This document shows, one piece after another, positions 16,420-22,996 of a DNA stretch of 27,584 bases. A program made the translations under genes and the position numbers. The number at the start of each line of letters is the position of its first letter. The stretch's first letter is position 1. This DNA is from CAVPDE01 sp964580575 (lineage in GTDB: Bacteria > Desulfobacterota > DSM-4660 > Desulfatiglandales > HGW-15), in the NCBI GenBank assembly GCA_964580575.1, contig CAZOLJ010000060.1:1-27584 (forward strand). The letters run 5' to 3'. A model generated the notes under the pieces. The model did not search any database. It was given only the letters and a program-made list of their open reading frames with translations, and had not been told where the DNA came from.

Positions 16420-16557
16420 CTACTTGCCGCGGTCCGCTGTCTGGAAGGTGTTGCACTGACCCATGCTCCCGATGCCTCCGCCCGCAGCCCGACGCGACAC
16501 GTGAAATCCGCGGAGATCTTCGACGTTCTCGCTTCTTCGGCCGCTCGTCCAACGCAT
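16420..16557 (-). pseudogene. Internally deleted YpfJ-type neutral zinc metallopeptidase remnant
   Basis: From ATG 16557, behind a near-perfect AGGAGGTGA ribosome site, the minus strand encodes 45 residues: MRWTSGRRSENVEDLRGFHV, then SRRAAGGGIGSMGQCNTFQT and ADRGK. The first 30 match the N-terminus of the YpfJ/KPN_02809 family (MRW.GRR.S.NVEDRRG...GGGIG) and the last 15 resemble its C-terminus (E. coli YpfJ ends ...GDPAQCNTFGKSI, from memory). The membrane helix, the HExxH zinc site and all between (over 200 residues) are missing, joined in frame near 16464. It is therefore an internally deleted copy with both ends retained, probably non-functional. A promoter lies upstream. Confidence 0.6.
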
Positions 16558-16627
16558 AGGGGTCACCTCCTGGCGGTTGAATTCAGCCTGCCTTTGTGTT
16601 TAGCCCGATGTGGGCGCTTTGGTGTAA

Positions 16628-16656
16628 AGTCTAGGAGCCCGCTCGGCAGAAGTCAA
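16628..16656 (-). promoter_or_regulatory. Sigma70-like promoter upstream of the metallopeptidase remnant
   Basis: On the minus strand TTGACT (16651-16656) and TAGACT (16628-16633) are 17 bp apart. Transcription would start near 16621, about 65 nt before the remnant's ATG. It is among the best promoter matches in the window, although the gene behind it is only a remnant. Confidence 0.45.
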
Positions 16657-16679
16657 GCCATCGAGCATCCAGCATCCTT

Positions 16680-16883
16680 CTTCCGCATGCTTGTTCGCTT
16701 TGAACGATTTGAACGGTGTCAACGATTCCACCTTTCGATCATTCCAGTATTCCCGCTTTCCACTTCTGTCTCCTGTCTTCTGTATTCTGTCTTCTTTTCG
16801 ACTTTAGGCACTTCTTCCTGTGTCGCCACTGCGCCTTTTGTTGCCTTCCGTGTACCTTGAACCGTGTACCGCGCCCCGTCCTC
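16680..16883. repeat. Degenerate low-complexity intergenic sequence (family B)
   Basis: There are short iterated words (GAACGATTTGAACGGTGTCAACGATT-like steps; CTGTCTCCTGTCTTCTGTATTCTGTCTTC-like steps), then CTTTAGGCACTT (16802-16813) and ACCTTGAACCGTGTACC. The last two motifs recur in similar form at 21980-22071, also directly beyond the 3' end of a minus-strand gene. No gene is supported. Confidence 0.45.
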
Positions 16884-17651
16884 TTACTGGTCCATCAGGT
16901 TCCTTCCGGCAAAGAGGACCGCCTCGGTGACAGGGCTGAACTGATACACGATTGGATTTGAACTCAACCCGATCTCCCGCAAGGCTTGAGCAATCGGGTG
17001 ATTCTCTCCGAGTTCCAGCATTGCGGATTGAGGGTCCCTGCTTTGGGCAAATTCTAGCGGGTCCACGACCACGTTGGCTTTGACAGGGATTTCGTCGACA
17101 ATCGATGTGGTGACGAACCTTGTGATTTTCCCTCTCGTGGTGGGGAGAATCTTCCCCTTGAGGGTAAGAATCTTTTCTCCCTTTTTAGAGAGCCGGCACT
17201 CGATCCATTCCCTGCCTCTTTCAAAAGTGATGTCTGCCAGGAATTTCGGATAGCCGTAGAGTTCGACTCCGCCGAATCTCGCAATTTCCGTGGTGACCGG
17301 CAATTTCCAGACATAGGCGGTGAAACAGCGCCGTGCCAGCTGCCAAAGAGCCGTGAGGCCTGGCATCTGGGGTTTGTCAAAGGTGATCAGGAAGGCGATG
17401 CTGAACTCGTTGTAAGGGTCTATGTCTGTCTTGCGGTACTCAAAGGCCGTGAACGCGACCATGCTTTTTCCCGGTAACATTTCTATGGGATTCATGGCAG
17501 GGTGGGGAAGGAGTTTCTTCACTTTGTCGGTTGAAGCCTTGTAGATCGCTGTGATGGAAGTGTTGTCGGAGTAAAAGACAGGCAACTTGAACATCCTGCC
17601 CGCCTGCTCGAATTCCCACTGTTTGATGCCCTTGAATAGCTCTCCTCTCAT
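16884..17651 (-). CDS. Acetoacetate decarboxylase family protein
   Basis: This 255-residue protein has the length and layout of the acetoacetate decarboxylase (ADC) family: an N-terminal strand region (FKLPVFYSDNTSITAIYKAS), LLPHPAMNPIEMLPGKSMVAFTAFEYRKTDIDPYNEFSIAFLI, then the core ELYGYPKFLADI at ~133-144, whose PK dipeptide matches the conserved GYPK segment, and VTEAVLFAGRNL at the end. Family members use a buried lysine Schiff base for decarboxylation or related chemistry on beta-keto acids; many homologues have other activities. ATG 17651 follows AAGGAGG at good spacing. It lies downstream of the two acyl-CoA dehydrogenase genes on the same strand, separated by palindromic repeats, so a role in degradation of a carboxylic acid is possible (inference). 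Confidence 0.82.
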   Translation of the reverse strand: MRGELFKGIKQWEFEQAGRMFKLPVFYSDNTSITAIYKASTDKVKKLLPHPAMNPIEMLPGKSMVAFTAFEYRKTDIDPYNEFSIAFLITFDKPQMPGLTALWQLARRCFTAYVWKLPVTTEIARFGGVELYGYPKFLADITFERGREWIECRLSKKGEKILTLKGKILPTTRGKITRFVTTSIVDEIPVKANVVVDPLEFAQSRDPQSAMLELGENHPIAQALREIGLSSNPIVYQFSPVTEAVLFAGRNLMDQ

Positions 17652-17740
17652 TGGCCGCCTCCTTCGAGGTCACAGAGACCCCTCTCTTTGATTTCCAGGA
17701 GTCTGCGCAGAAGACGCATTCTTCCTTTGCCGGATTCCAA

Positions 17741-17817
17741 AATCCCCCTCTCGTCCCCCTTTATAAAGGGGGATGCTTTCTTTCTTCCCCCTCTTTTGTA
17801 AAGAGGGGCGAGGGCAG
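17741..17817. repeat. Two GC-rich palindromic repeats (family A)
   Basis: Two hairpin units lie side by side between minus-strand genes: a CCCCCTTTATAAAGGGGG core around 17754-17773, and CCCCCTCTTTTGTAAAGAGGGGCGAGGG at about 17787-17814 (arms in part complementary). They could act as transcription attenuators or RNA-stabilising ends between the dehydrogenase and decarboxylase genes. Confidence 0.55.
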
Positions 17818-17834
17818 ATTTAAGTGTTCCCGGA

Positions 17835-18929
17835 TCAAAGACGTTCCTTCTCTATGGCGGTGATCAGCAATTCCGCCCTGGTGTTGGACAAGGGAAGCAG
17901 GGACAGCACAGCTGCATCCCTCATGGCCTTTTCCAGACCATAGTCCCTCATGTATCCGTAGCCGCCGAGAATCTGGACGGCGTCGGTGCAAAATTTGACT
18001 GCCGATTCAGTTACCGATACCTTGGTCCCTAACGCGGCAACGAGGTCCGTCTCCTGTCCGGCGAGGTGGGAGACAGCTCCCCAGCACGTTACGGCGTCCG
18101 CCCTCATCCTGCCCAAGCTGTTACGGATGTGGGAGTGGTCAATGATCACCTTGCCGCCCTGGTACCGTTCGCCTGCGTACTTCAATGCTTTTTTCAAAAC
18201 GCTGGTCATGAGCCCGCATGAGGCTGAGGCGGTGACAAGGGAAAGGTTGGAAAGAAGCGCCCGGTAAAACGACAGAGCGCCATTCCCCTGTGCGATGACC
18301 TTCGCCTCCGGCACCTCGTGATTTTCAACGTTCAACTCGCAAACGGGCATGGCCCTCAGACCAAGAGTAGGCTCAGGCGCTCCGGGAACAAGGGTTCTAG
18401 GGTTCGCCCTGGAGAGGGATGCCAGCGGCGTGCCGTCGGCGGTCTTCGCAAAGAGAATGAACCAGCCGGAGGTCGCTCCGTTGACCGCTAAACCTCCTTG
18501 CCCTGAGAGCTGAAACACTTCTCCATGGGTCGCTGTGAGGGTTGCTTCAAAATCGTTCGTGGAAGTTGGTTCAGGGATTGCGGCAGCAAGCGGCTGTGCG
18601 CTGGCAAGGACCTCTTCCACGAGCGGCCCGGGGGTTGGCGTAGCCGCTTCGGAAAGCGCCTTGAGTGCGGCTGCGTGAACGCCGAACACCATGGCGTGGC
18701 CCGCGCAGGACTCTGCCAGGGTCTTGACCAACGCGCAGAGGTCCGCCGGCCGGAATCCGTGCCATCCGCTAGCCTCCGGCAGGATGAACCGGTCAAAGCC
18801 CGCTTCAATCCCGTGGACAAAAACCTCTTCAGGAAAGCGTGGGTCAGAGTGGTCCGTCTCCATCGCGGCAGGGGCAATGTGCCGGGAGGCAAACTTGACT
18901 GCCGTCTGAATCACTTCGTTCATTACCAT
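17835..18929 (-). CDS. Acyl-CoA dehydrogenase family protein lacking the usual catalytic glutamate
   Basis: This ~364-residue protein has the acyl-CoA dehydrogenase fold: an N-terminal helical domain with a CAGHAMVFGVHAAAL helix, a mid beta-domain (LAVNGATSGWFILFAKT, then LGLRAMPVCELNVENHEVPEAKVI) and a C-terminal helical domain ending LGGYGYMRDYGLEKAMRDA. Canonical enzymes continue with R-I-Y-EGT, where Glu abstracts the alpha proton; here the corresponding stretch is AVLSLLPLSNTRAELL, without EGT. It may be a non-catalytic subunit or use another base. FAD-proximal residues are partly retained. The start is ATG 18929 or 18923; the GGTGGGGGTG of the adjacent repeat serves as the only visible ribosome site. 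A second, catalytically complete but 5'-truncated dehydrogenase lies just upstream on the same strand. Confidence 0.85.
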   Translation of the reverse strand: MVMNEVIQTAVKFASRHIAPAAMETDHSDPRFPEEVFVHGIEAGFDRFILPEASGWHGFRPADLCALVKTLAESCAGHAMVFGVHAAALKALSEAATPTPGPLVEEVLASAQPLAAAIPEPTSTNDFEATLTATHGEVFQLSGQGGLAVNGATSGWFILFAKTADGTPLASLSRANPRTLVPGAPEPTLGLRAMPVCELNVENHEVPEAKVIAQGNGALSFYRALLSNLSLVTASASCGLMTSVLKKALKYAGERYQGGKVIIDHSHIRNSLGRMRADAVTCWGAVSHLAGQETDLVAALGTKVSVTESAVKFCTDAVQILGGYGYMRDYGLEKAMRDAAVLSLLPLSNTRAELLITAIEKERL

Positions 18930-18936
18930 AGTTTTC

Positions 18937-19035
18937 ACCCCCACCCTCGCCCTCCCCCGTCAAGGGGGAGGGGATTCCTGTGCTGTCGGACCCCGTCCTC
19001 TCCCCCTTTTGAAAAGGGAGTTAGAGGGGGATTGT
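18937..19035. repeat. GC-rich palindromic repeat pair (family A)
   Basis: Unit 1 (18937-18979) reads CACCCCCACCCTCGCCCTCC, then CCCGTCAAGGGGGAGGGGATTCC; it is nearly identical, in the same orientation, to the copy at 25625-25672. Unit 2 (about 18990-19032) is another CCCCCTTTTGAAAAGGGAG-type hairpin. They separate the two acyl-CoA dehydrogenase genes, and unit 1 supplies the G-rich sequence just before the downstream start codon. Confidence 0.65.
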
Positions 19036-19058
19036 GTGCGCCGATGCAAGAGGAATGG

Positions 19059-19973
19059 TCAGTAATCAAGGGTCCTACCCCGAGCGAGGGTGTTGACGAA
19101 AATGCTGTGCCGGTTGAGCTGGTTTGTTCCTTCATAGATCTGGGTCAGCTTGGCATCGCGGTAAATTTTCTCCAGTTCGTTCCGGTGCAGGGACGATTCG
19201 AGCCCTGCGATCTGGAGCGCCTCGTAGGCAATCTCCACGGCAATGTCGCTGCCTGAGACCTTGGCGATGGAGGAGTACTGTTGAATGTGGCGCAGGTCTT
19301 CAGGGTCCACATACTTTTCCAGTTTCTCCATCACGGCTTGGGATGCGCGTTCCGAGCGGATCGCTTTTTCGAACAAGGAGGTGAGGCGCAAGGATTGGGG
19401 GATCATGTCGAGCAGGAGCTTGGAGGAGGGGAGTTTCATCAGCTTCGGAACGCCCAGGAAGTCGAAGGTCATGCAGCTGTCCAGGTAGGCCTGCCTTGCA
19501 AGATGGATCTTTCGCGCCATGTCCGCGAGCTTGATCTGAACCCACTGGTGCTCGATGAGCCGCCTGCCGCCGCTTTTCTTCTCTTTGGCGAAAGCGACGG
19601 CTCTCTCAAAGGCGCCGCGGGCCGTTCCTGTGGCGATAGCTCCGACAGGGCCTCGTGAGGCTCCGAGCACGATCTCCGTGAAGCGAACCCCTTCTCCCTC
19701 CCTGCCGATCAGGTTGCGCCGGGGAACAAAACAGTCCTCGAAAATGAGTTCTGCGGCGGGACACGCCTTCATGCCCATCTTGTCTTCCACCTTGCCCACC
19801 GAGAATCCGGCATTGCCCTGCTTAACCAGAAAAGCGCTCTGGGTCTGCACAGCCCTGGTTTTGTCAAGAGGTGCGATGACTGTGGTGTACTTTGCGACCG
19901 AGCCGTTGCTGATAAACACCTTTCTCCCGTTCAGCAGGTACGAGTCCAAGAGTCGCGGCGATCCTGACCACAA
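19059..19973 (-). CDS. Acyl-CoA dehydrogenase, 5'-truncated at a junction with the epimerase gene
   Basis: The genuine similarity starts at DSYLLNGRKVFISNGSVAKY, the beginning of the central beta-domain, and runs to the C-terminus: PAAELIFEDCFVPRRNLIGREGEG, then GIATGTARGAFERAVAFA-like helices and the catalytic DAKLTQIYEGTNQLNRH, with Glu 281 counted from the TTG at 19973. The usual N-terminal helical domain (~150 residues) is missing; instead, immediately upstream, the sequence becomes an epimerase gene in another frame. The TTG start is only formal, with no ribosome site of its own. Intact members oxidise acyl-CoA to enoyl-CoA with FAD in the cytoplasm and pass electrons to ETF. Without the N-domain the product is unlikely to fold properly. 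It precedes the Glu-less paralogue on the same strand. Confidence 0.82.
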   Translation of the reverse strand: MWSGSPRLLDSYLLNGRKVFISNGSVAKYTTVIAPLDKTRAVQTQSAFLVKQGNAGFSVGKVEDKMGMKACPAAELIFEDCFVPRRNLIGREGEGVRFTEIVLGASRGPVGAIATGTARGAFERAVAFAKEKKSGGRRLIEHQWVQIKLADMARKIHLARQAYLDSCMTFDFLGVPKLMKLPSSKLLLDMIPQSLRLTSLFEKAIRSERASQAVMEKLEKYVDPEDLRHIQQYSSIAKVSGSDIAVEIAYEALQIAGLESSLHRNELEKIYRDAKLTQIYEGTNQLNRHSIFVNTLARGRTLDY

Positions 19974-20731
19974 ATGAGACCAGACCGTGATTGAGGTAGA
20001 TCACTTTTTTGCCAAGCAGCCTAGCCGCATCGTCCAGGGTGATGGGGTTTCCTCCGGCCAGGTTGAAAGTGCCTGATCCATTATAGGACAGGGCGAGGAC
20101 AAATGCCTCAGCCACGTCCTGGTCCCAGCAGTGATCGATCCTGTAGCCTTTTTTCGTGCCTATGAGAGACCGCGACAGGTATTGTTTGCCCATAGGGTTC
20201 CTGATGCTCGGGCCTAGAAAAGCGGACGGACGAAATCGGATGATGCTGATCTCCGGGTGCTGCCCCTGCAGATCATCCAGAAATGTTTCAATTTCTCCCT
20301 TGGCTCGCGAGTAGTACCAGTCCGCGTTGGGCCGCAGAGGGGATTCCTCCGTCAGGACCTCGGGGTTGTCCGGGTGAGCCCCGTAAGCGGCAATGGAGCT
20401 CGCCACGATGATTTTGGAAACACCCGCTGCAACCGCCCCCCTGGAGCACGTTCTTGCTTCCTTGGATGTTGATTTCATCGATGGTCTCTATGGTCATTCC
20501 TTTCGGAGGCTCGACGACAAAGGCAAGGTGATAGAGAACGTCCACCCCCTTCAGCAGGGTTTTGAACTCCGCGGTTCGCATGTCCGCAAGCTGAAAACTG
20601 CATTTCGGGGAATCAAAAGCGCAAGGAGCAATGTCCAGTCCGAGAATCGACTCAACACCCCCGTGCTTGTCCAGCAGGGGGAGGATGAGTTGCCCCAGGT
20701 AGCCTGAGACGCCGGTGAGAGCGACTTTCAT
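19864..20731 (-). pseudogene. NAD-dependent epimerase/dehydratase (extended SDR), frameshifted and 3'-truncated
   Basis: From ATG 20731 the frame reads MKVALTGVSGYLGQLILPLL, the Rossmann GxSGYLG motif, then ADMRTAEFKTLLKGVDVLYHLAF and NIQGSKNVLQ. At a run of six C on the plus strand (20436-20441) the frame breaks; with one base fewer it continues AVAAGVSKIIVASSIAAYG, then the active-site YYSRAKGE (YxxxK), IRFRPSAFLGP, DVAEAFVLAL, GTFNLAGG and LLGKKVIYLNHGLVSFVVRI. Around 19950 it meets the truncated dehydrogenase; the epimerase frame runs on as non-homologous sequence to 19864. Extended SDRs act on nucleotide sugars or 3-beta-hydroxy substrates with NAD(P). The ATG follows the DUF1254 stop by 2 nt, so it was part of that operon. 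Confidence 0.8.
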
Positions 20732-20733
20732 GA

Positions 20734-21270
20734 TCAGAGTCCCTGGTCGACAGGACTGCAGGAGGCCTGACTCTGAATCTTCGTGAGTTCTTTTATCCTG
20801 TTTTCATCCGTGATGAGAATGCGGATGAGAGCCACGCCCCTGTTGCTTGGTGAAGTGACGACCTTCGCATTTCCGGGGTTTTTGTAAGACACCCCGGGCC
20901 CCACAAGGAGGATGTCCACCGGGTTTGTTTTGACCTCAAGGTCATTGATGACAAAGAAGTTGTCCGTCTTCGACGCGAAAAAGGACAGGGACCAGTAGGT
21001 GTCCGGCACTGAAGCGCTGATGCGGAGAGGCCCTTTGGACACATCGTAGGCGCACACCGAGTAGAGCAGATCAGGACTGGGCCTGACCACCGCTCTAGAT
21101 TCAGCCGTTACCCTGGGTTGGTGGTAGAGCACGTTCGAGCTCTGGCCCAGGTCTTTGCCCTTCCAGCTAAGGGCGACCATAATCGCTCTCGGGAAAGCCA
21201 TAACCGTGAGGACGTGAAAGGCAGCAGCCAGGGCCAGGGTCGCCAGTATCCTGAACAAACATTTCCTCAT
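20734..21270 (-). CDS. DUF1254 domain protein, membrane-anchored
   Basis: The 178-residue protein has an N-terminal hydrophobic segment (LFRILATLALAAAFHVLTVMAF), then the DUF1254 core: VVRPSPDLLYSVCAYDVSKGPLRISASVP, then DTYWSLSFFASKTDNFFVIND and VDILLVGPGVSYKNPGNAKVV. The R.NPD.LYS..v.D.s.GP pattern is typical of the family, whose biochemical role is not established. Its start overlaps the stop of the DUF1214 gene by 4 nt (ATGA), and its stop lies 2 nt from the epimerase ATG, indicating coupled expression. In many proteins DUF1254 and DUF1214 are fused in one chain; here they are two adjacent proteins. Likely exported and anchored in the inner membrane. Confidence 0.82.
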   Translation of the reverse strand: MRKCLFRILATLALAAAFHVLTVMAFPRAIMVALSWKGKDLGQSSNVLYHQPRVTAESRAVVRPSPDLLYSVCAYDVSKGPLRISASVPDTYWSLSFFASKTDNFFVINDLEVKTNPVDILLVGPGVSYKNPGNAKVVTSPSNRGVALIRILITDENRIKELTKIQSQASCSPVDQGL

Positions 21271-21848
21271 CTGCAGTCCACCTTCGTGATTTTCGGCAAT
21301 GACGCATTCCTTATGTTCTCGCGCAGCGCCGGTGCCGGGTTGTAAGCCCTGAGGGTGAGGGACATGGTCCCTTCCGTGGCGGAGGGCAGCCAGTTCAGGC
21401 CTTTTGGAGTCTGGGATAGATAAATTCTGTAGCGGCCCTGCTCATCCCGCCGGAGGTTCTTCATGTTGTAGGAATAACGGCTCAATGCGTTGGGGATCAG
21501 AAAATGATCCTTGTCATAGGCCGTAATGCTCCACCACCGGGCAGGAAGATCACCGCCCTCGATGATGTAGTCGCACTCCGTCCGCAGAGGCTCGCCTTCC
21601 TCGTCGGTGAAGGCGTTGTAGTAGAGCGCCTCGGTCCTGCTGAGCGCAAACAGGGCTATTCGAGCGATGGTGGCGCGGAGGTACATGTTCGCTTGGACGC
21701 TGCCGACCAAAGGGTGGGAGGTCCAAGCTCCATCCTTGATCGTTTGAACCTTGGAAAGGGATTCGATGACCCACACGGCTGAACCCACGCCGATCCCCAG
21801 GGCAACGAGCAAAATCCCAAGAACCTCGAAGAGATGTTTGCGTTTCAT
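21267..21848 (-). CDS. DUF1214 domain protein, membrane-anchored
   Basis: The 193-residue protein has one N-terminal transmembrane helix (VLGILLVALGIGVGSAVWVIESL) followed by the DUF1214 core: ALYYNAFTDEEGEPLR, then DLPARWWSITAYDKDHFLIPN, RYSYNMKNLRRDEQGRYRIYLSQTPKG, NWLPSATEGTMSLTLRAYNP. The YNAF.D..G..L.G and RWWS.T.Y motifs are characteristic. It is the first gene of the damaged cluster running toward the acyl-CoA dehydrogenases. Only a poor ribosome site precedes ATG 21848. The function of the DUF1214/DUF1254 pair is unknown; neighbouring CoA enzymes hint at lipid or steroid-like substrates, but this is conjecture. Confidence 0.82.
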   Translation of the reverse strand: MKRKHLFEVLGILLVALGIGVGSAVWVIESLSKVQTIKDGAWTSHPLVGSVQANMYLRATIARIALFALSRTEALYYNAFTDEEGEPLRTECDYIIEGGDLPARWWSITAYDKDHFLIPNALSRYSYNMKNLRRDEQGRYRIYLSQTPKGLNWLPSATEGTMSLTLRAYNPAPALRENIRNASLPKITKVDCR

Positions 21849-22069
21849 AACGTTCTTGGAGTACTGGAGTATTGGAGCACTGAAAAAAATGGCTCACGGT
21901 GCAGGGCGCATGGTTCACGGCAACACCACTATTCATCGAGATTCCGCTTTTCCTCTGACTTGACCGTTTGCCTTCTGCTCCATGCACCTTGTGCCGTGCG
22001 CCTTGGACCGTTACCCCATCACTCCGTTACTCCAACACTCCGTTTTCAGCGCTCTTCAGCTTTAGGCAC
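21849..22069. repeat. Degenerate inverted low-complexity spacer (family B)
   Basis: Left: iterated GGAGTACTGGAGTATTGGAG units followed by CACGGTGCAGGGCGCATGG. Right: CCATGCACCTTGTGCCGTGC followed by CACTCCGTTACTCCAACACTCC, the approximate inverse of the left part. The right end merges into CTTTAGGCACTT (22060-22071), which overlaps the cysK stop codon and also occurs at 16802-16813. No gene is supported. Confidence 0.45.
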
Positions 22070-22996
22070 TTACTCCTTAAACAATTCCGTGCTCAGATAC
22101 CGCTCTCCTGTGCTGGCCAGGATGACCACGATTTTCTTGTCCTTGTTTTCGGGCCGGCCGGCAACTTTCAACGCCGCTGCAACCGCTGCGCCCGAGGAGA
22201 TCCCGGCCAGGATGCCTTCCATCTTGGCCAGGTCCCTAGCAGTCTCGAACGCCTCGTCGTTGGTGACCGTGAAGATCTCGTCGATGATGCTTCTGTTGAG
22301 CACTTCAGGAACAAAGCCTGCTCCGATCCCCTGGATCTTGTGCGGGCCTGGTTTGCCTCCTGAAAGGACAGGCGATGCCGCGGGTTCGACAGCCACTGTT
22401 CTGAAAGAGGGCTTGCGGCTCTTGATCACCTCCGACACGCCGGTGATGGTGCCCCCGGTCCCCACGCCAGCCACCAGGATGTCCGCCTCTCCAGCGGTGT
22501 CCTGCCATATCTCTTCCGCCGTTGTTTTGCGGTGGATCTCCGGATTGGCCGGGTTGCCGAACTGGTTGGGCATGTAAGCCCTGGGGTCTTCCGCAAGGAT
22601 TTCCTGAGCCCTTTTTATGGCGCCCTTCATTCCTTCAGTGCCGGGAGTGAGAACCAGTTCTGCGCCGAGGTGCTTGAGGAGCTTTCTCCTTTCCACGCTC
22701 ATGGTTTCCGGCATGGTCAGGGTGAGGCGGTATTTCTTGGCGGCACACACAAAGGCCAGGGCAATGCCCGTGTTCCCGCTCGTGGGTTCTACGATCAGAG
22801 TGTCGCCCTGAATCAGCCTCTGCCTCTCTGCGGCTTCGATCATGGCCAAGCCAATGCGGTCCTTGACGCTTCCCACAGGATTCCTGAATTCCAGTTTCGC
22901 CAGCACCGCGGCCGTCAGTCCCCCGGCCATACGGTTCAACCTGACGAGAGGCGTCCCTCCTATAGTAGCCGTCACATCAGCGAATATCCTGCTCAT
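22070..22996 (-). CDS. cysK: Cysteine synthase A (O-acetylserine sulfhydrylase)
   Basis: This 308-residue PLP enzyme makes cysteine from O-acetylserine and sulfide in the cytoplasm. The pattern is complete: PLP lysine K45 in NPVGSVKDRIG, the substrate loop PTSGNTGIAL (71-80), the phosphate-binding GTGGTITG (179-186) and SSGAAVAAAL near 268. ATG 22996 is set by GGAG 6 nt upstream and overlaps the cysE stop as ATGA, so the pair is translationally coupled; a longer open frame upstream belongs to cysE territory. Together CysE and CysK form the two-step serine-to-cysteine route and in many bacteria a physical complex in which the CysE C-terminus enters the CysK site. Here the CysE tail ends in basic residues rather than the usual Ile. 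Confidence 0.95.
   Translation of the reverse strand: MSRIFADVTATIGGTPLVRLNRMAGGLTAAVLAKLEFRNPVGSVKDRIGLAMIEAAERQRLIQGDTLIVEPTSGNTGIALAFVCAAKKYRLTLTMPETMSVERRKLLKHLGAELVLTPGTEGMKGAIKRAQEILAEDPRAYMPNQFGNPANPEIHRKTTAEEIWQDTAGEADILVAGVGTGGTITGVSEVIKSRKPSFRTVAVEPAASPVLSGGKPGPHKIQGIGAGFVPEVLNRSIIDEIFTVTNDEAFETARDLAKMEGILAGISSGAAVAAALKVAGRPENKDKKIVVILASTGERYLSTELFKE

Noticed and set aside
17741..19035. CRISPR-like repetition in C/G-rich spacers
   Set aside because: Units are palindromic, irregularly spaced and in both orientations, with no uniform spacers and no cas genes.
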